Positions 6,199 to 8,204 of a stretch of DNA of 8,204 nucleotides are shown piece after piece. Within the stretch, counting starts at the first letter, position 1. Every line of letters begins with the position of its first letter. Location of the stretch: NCBI GenBank assembly GCA_948844705.1, contig CAQNVT010000107.1, forward strand, positions 1 through 8,204. Direction: 5' to 3'. The position numbers and the translations under genes were made by a program. This stretch comes from an uncultured Dorea sp. Its GTDB lineage: Bacteria; Bacillota; Clostridia; Lachnospirales; Lachnospiraceae. Below the pieces are notes generated by a model. The model was given only the letters and a program-made list of their open reading frames with translations, had not been told where the DNA came from and made no database searches.

Positions 6199-6600
6199 CT
6201 AACTGTTTTTTATAAATGTAGTGCCGCATTTCGGACAGCGTATTTCAATGCGCCCCTTTCCCCTCGGGATGCGGATCTTCTGTTTGCAGGACGGGCATTT
6301 ATATATATGATGCGTTTTCCGCTGTATCAGCATATTTTTCTGACGGGCAAAAAAGCAGCGGAGCTTGTAGGTTTTCCTTAAGTATGCCTGATTTTCCGCG
6401 GAGCGTTTATAAATATTTTTAGAAAACATACGAAAATAGGTGTATATGATACATGCCCATGAGAGCAGCGGGAATATCCGCGCATCAGAAAACCATGTAA
6501 CGACCGCGGCGGCGATCCCGATGCCGAGGAGACATTTCCCGAGGGAATCAACCCCGTACCTTCCGTACATAAAACGCATTAATTTTTCCTTCAAAATCAT
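6199..6600 (-). CDS. Small membrane protein with C-terminal zinc ribbon
   Basis: This 133-residue protein has two hydrophobic segments (about 22-37 and 43-57) followed by a strongly basic stretch (61-98). A C-terminal treble-clef-like zinc ribbon follows, with CPSC at 102-105 and CPKC at 122-125 separated by a basic RIPRGKGRIEI strand. Both ends are probably cytoplasmic. The zinc ribbon could bind nucleic acid or protein partners; function is unknown. The start at ATG 6600 follows AGGA (6606-6609) by 5 nt; a GTG at 6603 is in frame directly before it. It is the first gene of a minus-strand operon with the DUF5685-like and J-domain genes and has its own good promoter. The gene set suggests a membrane-linked assembly or quality-control task, which is inference. 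Confidence 0.85.
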   Translation of the reverse strand: MILKEKLMRFMYGRYGVDSLGKCLLGIGIAAAVVTWFSDARIFPLLSWACIIYTYFRMFSKNIYKRSAENQAYLRKTYKLRCFFARQKNMLIQRKTHHIYKCPSCKQKIRIPRGKGRIEIRCPKCGTTFIKNS

Positions 6601-6621
6601 CACCTTCCTAACTTAATAACC

Positions 6622-6649
6622 ATCATACGCCCTCAGAGGATAAAGTCAA
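6622..6649 (-). promoter_or_regulatory. Sigma-A-type promoter of the zinc-ribbon/DUF5685/J-protein operon
   Basis: On the minus strand TTGACT (6644-6649), a 16-base spacer and TATGAT (6622-6627) each match consensus at five of six positions. The -10 lies 21 bases before the start codon at 6600. Confidence 0.65.
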
Positions 6650-6687
6650 TAAAATGAGAATTAAAAAATTATAAAATTATTATGTGT

Positions 6688-6734
6688 GTTATTTCGTAAC
6701 TGTTCAGTACCTTCACAGTTACGTTATTTCTTAA
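6688..6734. promoter_or_regulatory. Inverted and direct repeats in the divergent intergenic region, possible operator
   Basis: CGTAACTGT (6695-6703) and ACAGTTACG (6715-6723) are perfect 9-base inverted arms around 11 bases. GTTATTTC-N-TAA also occurs twice in direct orientation, at 6688-6699 and 6723-6734, 35 bases apart. The site lies upstream of both divergent promoters, about 40 bases from the left -35 and 20 from the right one. The GntR-type regulator encoded next door is a natural candidate binder. The rest of the 6601-6803 gap is AT-rich with no other gene. Confidence 0.4.
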
Positions 6735-6741
6735 ATAAAAA

Positions 6742-6769
6742 TGTACAAACATGAAAAAAGTGTGATAAG
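6742..6769 (+). promoter_or_regulatory. Candidate promoter of the GntR-type regulator
   Basis: TGTACA (6742-6747) and GATAAG (6764-6769) are spaced 16 bases apart, and TGT precedes the -10 (extended -10). Each box matches consensus at four of six positions. Confidence 0.4.
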
Positions 6770-6803
6770 ATGATTAAAATAAATGATTTTATGGAGAGGT
6801 TAA

Positions 6804-7499
6804 ATGAGAATCAGTAACAGAGCGACACGTACTCTTTTGTATGAGGAAGTAGTTGAGGATTTATATAAGTTTATCGACCGGAAAAATTTAAAGCCCGGCG
6901 ATAAGCTGCCGGCGGAGAGGGAGCTTATTGAGAAGCTGAACGTAAGCAGAAATGTATTGCGGGAGGCATTTCATGTGCTGGAAAACCGGGGAATCATTGT
7001 GTCACATCAGGGGAAGGGAAGATATTTAAGAGAGCAGCCGGCGGCCGGCGACGGCGCCAGATATGACAGCCTGAGCAAGAACCTGGAGCGCTATTCCATG
7101 CTGGAAGCCTACGAGGTCAGGCAGGCTCTGGAGGTAAAGGGAGTGGAGCTTATCGTCCGGAATGCGTCGGAAAAGGATATCGACGAGCTGGAGGAGATGT
7201 ACCGGGAGATAAAAAAGCGGTATGAAGAGACAGGAAAGACCGTGGGTGAATTTGAGCTTCACAGATTGTATGCGGCGAAAACCGGCAGCATGTTCATGAC
7301 CCAGACTCTGGAGATCGTGCTGAATGCGATCTGGGATATGATGTACGGGAAATTTTCAGATATTCTGGATGCCACCTCCAAGGAATATGAGCTTGAATCT
7401 CACCGGATGATCATTCAGGCAATCCGAAACAGGGATACCGATACGGCTCAGCGTCTGATGCACGAGCATCTGCAGGTGACAATGGATATGTTCAAATAG
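6804..7499 (+). CDS. GntR-family transcriptional regulator, FadR subfamily (FCD domain)
   Basis: This 231-residue protein is a typical length for the FadR subfamily, ligand-responsive regulators of carboxylate or sugar-acid metabolism. Residues about 10-77 are the winged helix-turn-helix: KPGDKLPAERELIEKLNVSR (30-49) carries the signature, and HQGKGRYL (68-75) forms the wing. Residues about 98-228 are the all-helical FCD effector domain. Its likely metal ligands are Glu149 or its neighbour (D in many members), His153, His200 and His222 (MHEHL), where a metal-bound carboxylate effector usually sits. The start has GGAG (6793-6796) 7 nt upstream. The deacetylase-like gene follows on the same strand 133 bases later, after a promoter with a palindrome between its boxes, which is the likely target. 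It is divergent from the zinc-ribbon operon. The effector cannot be named. Confidence 0.95.
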   Translation: MRISNRATRTLLYEEVVEDLYKFIDRKNLKPGDKLPAERELIEKLNVSRNVLREAFHVLENRGIIVSHQGKGRYLREQPAAGDGARYDSLSKNLERYSMLEAYEVRQALEVKGVELIVRNASEKDIDELEEMYREIKKRYEETGKTVGEFELHRLYAAKTGSMFMTQTLEIVLNAIWDMMYGKFSDILDATSKEYELESHRMIIQAIRNRDTDTAQRLMHEHLQVTMDMFK

Positions 7500-7542
7500 A
7501 ACAAAAAAATTAAAATAATAAAAATAAAATTGTAGAAATTGA

Positions 7543-7571
7543 TTGACAGGTAGCACTATAAGTGCTATCTT
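7543..7571 (+). promoter_or_regulatory. Promoter of the deacetylase-like gene
   Basis: A perfect TTGACA (7543-7548) is followed after 17 bases by TATCTT (7566-7571), a four-of-six -10. No hairpin terminator is seen between the regulator stop (7499) and this promoter; 7500-7540 is A-rich. Confidence 0.55.
7549..7569. promoter_or_regulatory. Palindromic operator between the -35 and -10 boxes
   Basis: TAGCACT (7551-7557) and AGTGCTA (7561-7567) are perfect inverted arms around ATA. The symmetry extends outward to GG...TC at 7549-7550 and 7568-7569 with one G-T pair. A dimeric GntR/FadR protein binding here would block RNA polymerase. As RNA it would be a 9-bp hairpin followed by TTTATT, so a terminator reading is also possible. 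Confidence 0.5.
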
Positions 7572-7586
7572 TATTATATTAAGTGG

Positions 7587-7602
7587 GTGACCAAGTGACC
7601 AA
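7587..7602 (+). repeat. Tandem 8-base direct repeat GTGACCAA x2
   Basis: GTGACCAA occurs at 7587-7594 and again at 7595-7602, in the 5' leader between the promoter and the ribosome site of the deacetylase-like gene. It could be a second regulator site or chance. Confidence 0.4.
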
Positions 7603-7632
7603 TAGAACAAGACAAAGGAAGGAGCATAAGAA

Positions 7633-8160
7633 ATGGAGAGAATTCAGTGGCCGGAGGGGAAAAAGAGTGCGGTCATGTTCAGCTTTGATCTGGACGGGGA
7701 CGTTATCTGGCGGAATATGTCGGCGGACGAGCCGAACGCGGAAAAGCTGATACGGGCCCGTTCCATCGGACAATACGGGCCGAACCGATGTGTGGACATG
7801 ATATTGGACCTGATGGACAAATACGGGGTAAAGGCAACCTTTTATGTGCCGGGCTTTGTGGCAGAGCACAACCCGGAGGTAGTAAAGAGGATCGCGGCGG
7901 CAGGGCACGAGATCGGAAATCATGGATATACCCATGAGCGTCTGGTTGAAAAGACGGTGGAGGAGCAAAGGGAGATTATTGAAAAGACACAGAGGATCAT
8001 TAAGGAGCTTACGGGAAAGGAGCCGGTGGGCTTCCGCACTCCGTCGGGGGACTGGCATGTGCGCACTCCCTATATCCTGTCGGAAATGGGCTTTTCTTAT
8101 TCAAGCTCCCTTTGCTCCTCCACCGTCTTTTCAACCAGACGCTCATGGGTATATCCATGA
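7633..8160 (+). CDS. CE4 polysaccharide-deacetylase-like (NodB) enzyme, 3' part replaced by an inverted copy
   Basis: The NodB-fold, metal-dependent hydrolase motifs are clear. SFDLDGD (17-23) is motif 1, carrying the catalytic and metal Asp; HGYTH (97-101) supplies the two metal His; FRTPSGDW (134-141) is motif 3. The SFDLDGD start, the RARSIGQYG region and GHEIGNHGYTHE point to the PuuE / H. pylori PgdA-like subgroup, whose members act on cell-wall glycan or on small cyclic amides; which applies is unknown. Such proteins are near 280-300 residues, but this frame ends at 175. Residues 1-158 are genuine; residues 159-175 are encoded by 8106-8160, an antisense copy of the gene's own 7876-7974 region, so the stop at 8160 is not the natural one. 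AAGGAG (7619-7624) lies 8 nt before the start. It lies downstream of the FadR-type regulator and an operator-bearing promoter. Confidence 0.88.
   Translation: MERIQWPEGKKSAVMFSFDLDGDVIWRNMSADEPNAEKLIRARSIGQYGPNRCVDMILDLMDKYGVKATFYVPGFVAEHNPEVVKRIAAAGHEIGNHGYTHERLVEKTVEEQREIIEKTQRIIKELTGKEPVGFRTPSGDWHVRTPYILSEMGFSYSSSLCSSTVFSTRRSWVYP
7876..7974 (+). repeat. Left arm of a perfect 99-bp inverted repeat
   Basis: This stretch codes for the metal-binding His region of the deacetylase and is the authentic copy, since it continues the conserved reading frame on both sides. Its exact reverse complement is at 8106-8204. Confidence 0.95.
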
Positions 8161-8204
8161 TTTCCGATCTCGTGCCCTGCCGCCGCGATCCTCTTTACTA
8201 CCTC
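8106..8204 (-). repeat. Right arm of the 99-bp inverted repeat, reaching the window end
   Basis: Every base matches the reverse complement of 7876-7974. Identity stops abruptly at 8105/7975 on the inner side and is cut by the window edge on the outer side. The arms are 131 bases apart. Zero divergence and the broken gene suggest a fold-back chimera. Confidence 0.95.

Noticed and set aside
7579..8058. Minus-strand open frame opposite the deacetylase-like gene
   Set aside because: Antisense shadow of a gene with clear NodB motifs; no ribosome site or domain.
8106..8160. Natural C-terminus of the deacetylase at 8160
   Set aside because: These codons are an antisense copy of 7920-7974, so the stop is created by the inverted duplication.

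Overview
This window looks like chromosomal DNA from an anaerobic Firmicute, most likely a Lachnospiraceae / Clostridium cluster XIVa member. The reasons are strong AGGAGG-type ribosome sites, moderate base composition, a protein resembling the N-terminus of D-proline reductase PrdA (a Stickland-fermentation family), a DUF5685-type protein beside a J-domain protein, and dispersed GGGACAGGG / GGGACGTAGTA palindromes of the kind mobilised by Y1 (RAYT-like) transposases. The assignment is inference from gene families; no search was possible.

Layout. Positions 1-510 (minus strand) hold a possible partial ORF at the left edge and a 133-residue stand-alone PrdA N-terminal-like protein. Positions 629-2397 hold a repeat element, an ECF-type promoter, an ECF sigma factor and its probable membrane anti-sigma factor. 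A second repeat copy (2407-2464) follows and appears to supply the -35 box of the promoter for a large dCache-type chemoreceptor (2515-4506). A third, full-length repeat copy (4506-4580) lies between that gene and a convergent minus-strand operon (6600 down to 4590) encoding a two-helix membrane zinc-ribbon protein, a DUF5685-like protein and a J-domain/TPR-like protein with a cysteine-rich tail. A divergent intergenic region (6601-6803) has promoters for both directions. A GntR/FadR-type regulator (6804-7499) follows, then a promoter with an embedded palindromic operator, then a CE4 polysaccharide-deacetylase-like gene (7633 onward).

The right end is anomalous. The last 99 bases (8106-8204) are an exact reverse complement of 7876-7974, inside the deacetylase gene. 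The deacetylase reading frame therefore breaks off into antisense copy of itself and stops artificially at 8160. A fold-back assembly or amplification chimera is the most economical explanation; a true inverted duplication is the alternative.

How the genes work together. The sigma/anti-sigma pair forms a self-regulated envelope-signal switch, with an ECF-like promoter directly upstream. The three-gene minus operon has 14-bp gaps and a ribosome site overlapping a stop codon, so it is probably a translationally coupled functional unit. It is the best candidate here for a poorly described system: a membrane zinc ribbon, a helical protein with two Asp-rich motifs, and a J-protein that could recruit DnaK. 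The FadR-type regulator and the deacetylase-like enzyme probably form a regulator-target pair acting on a small metabolite or on cell-wall glycan.
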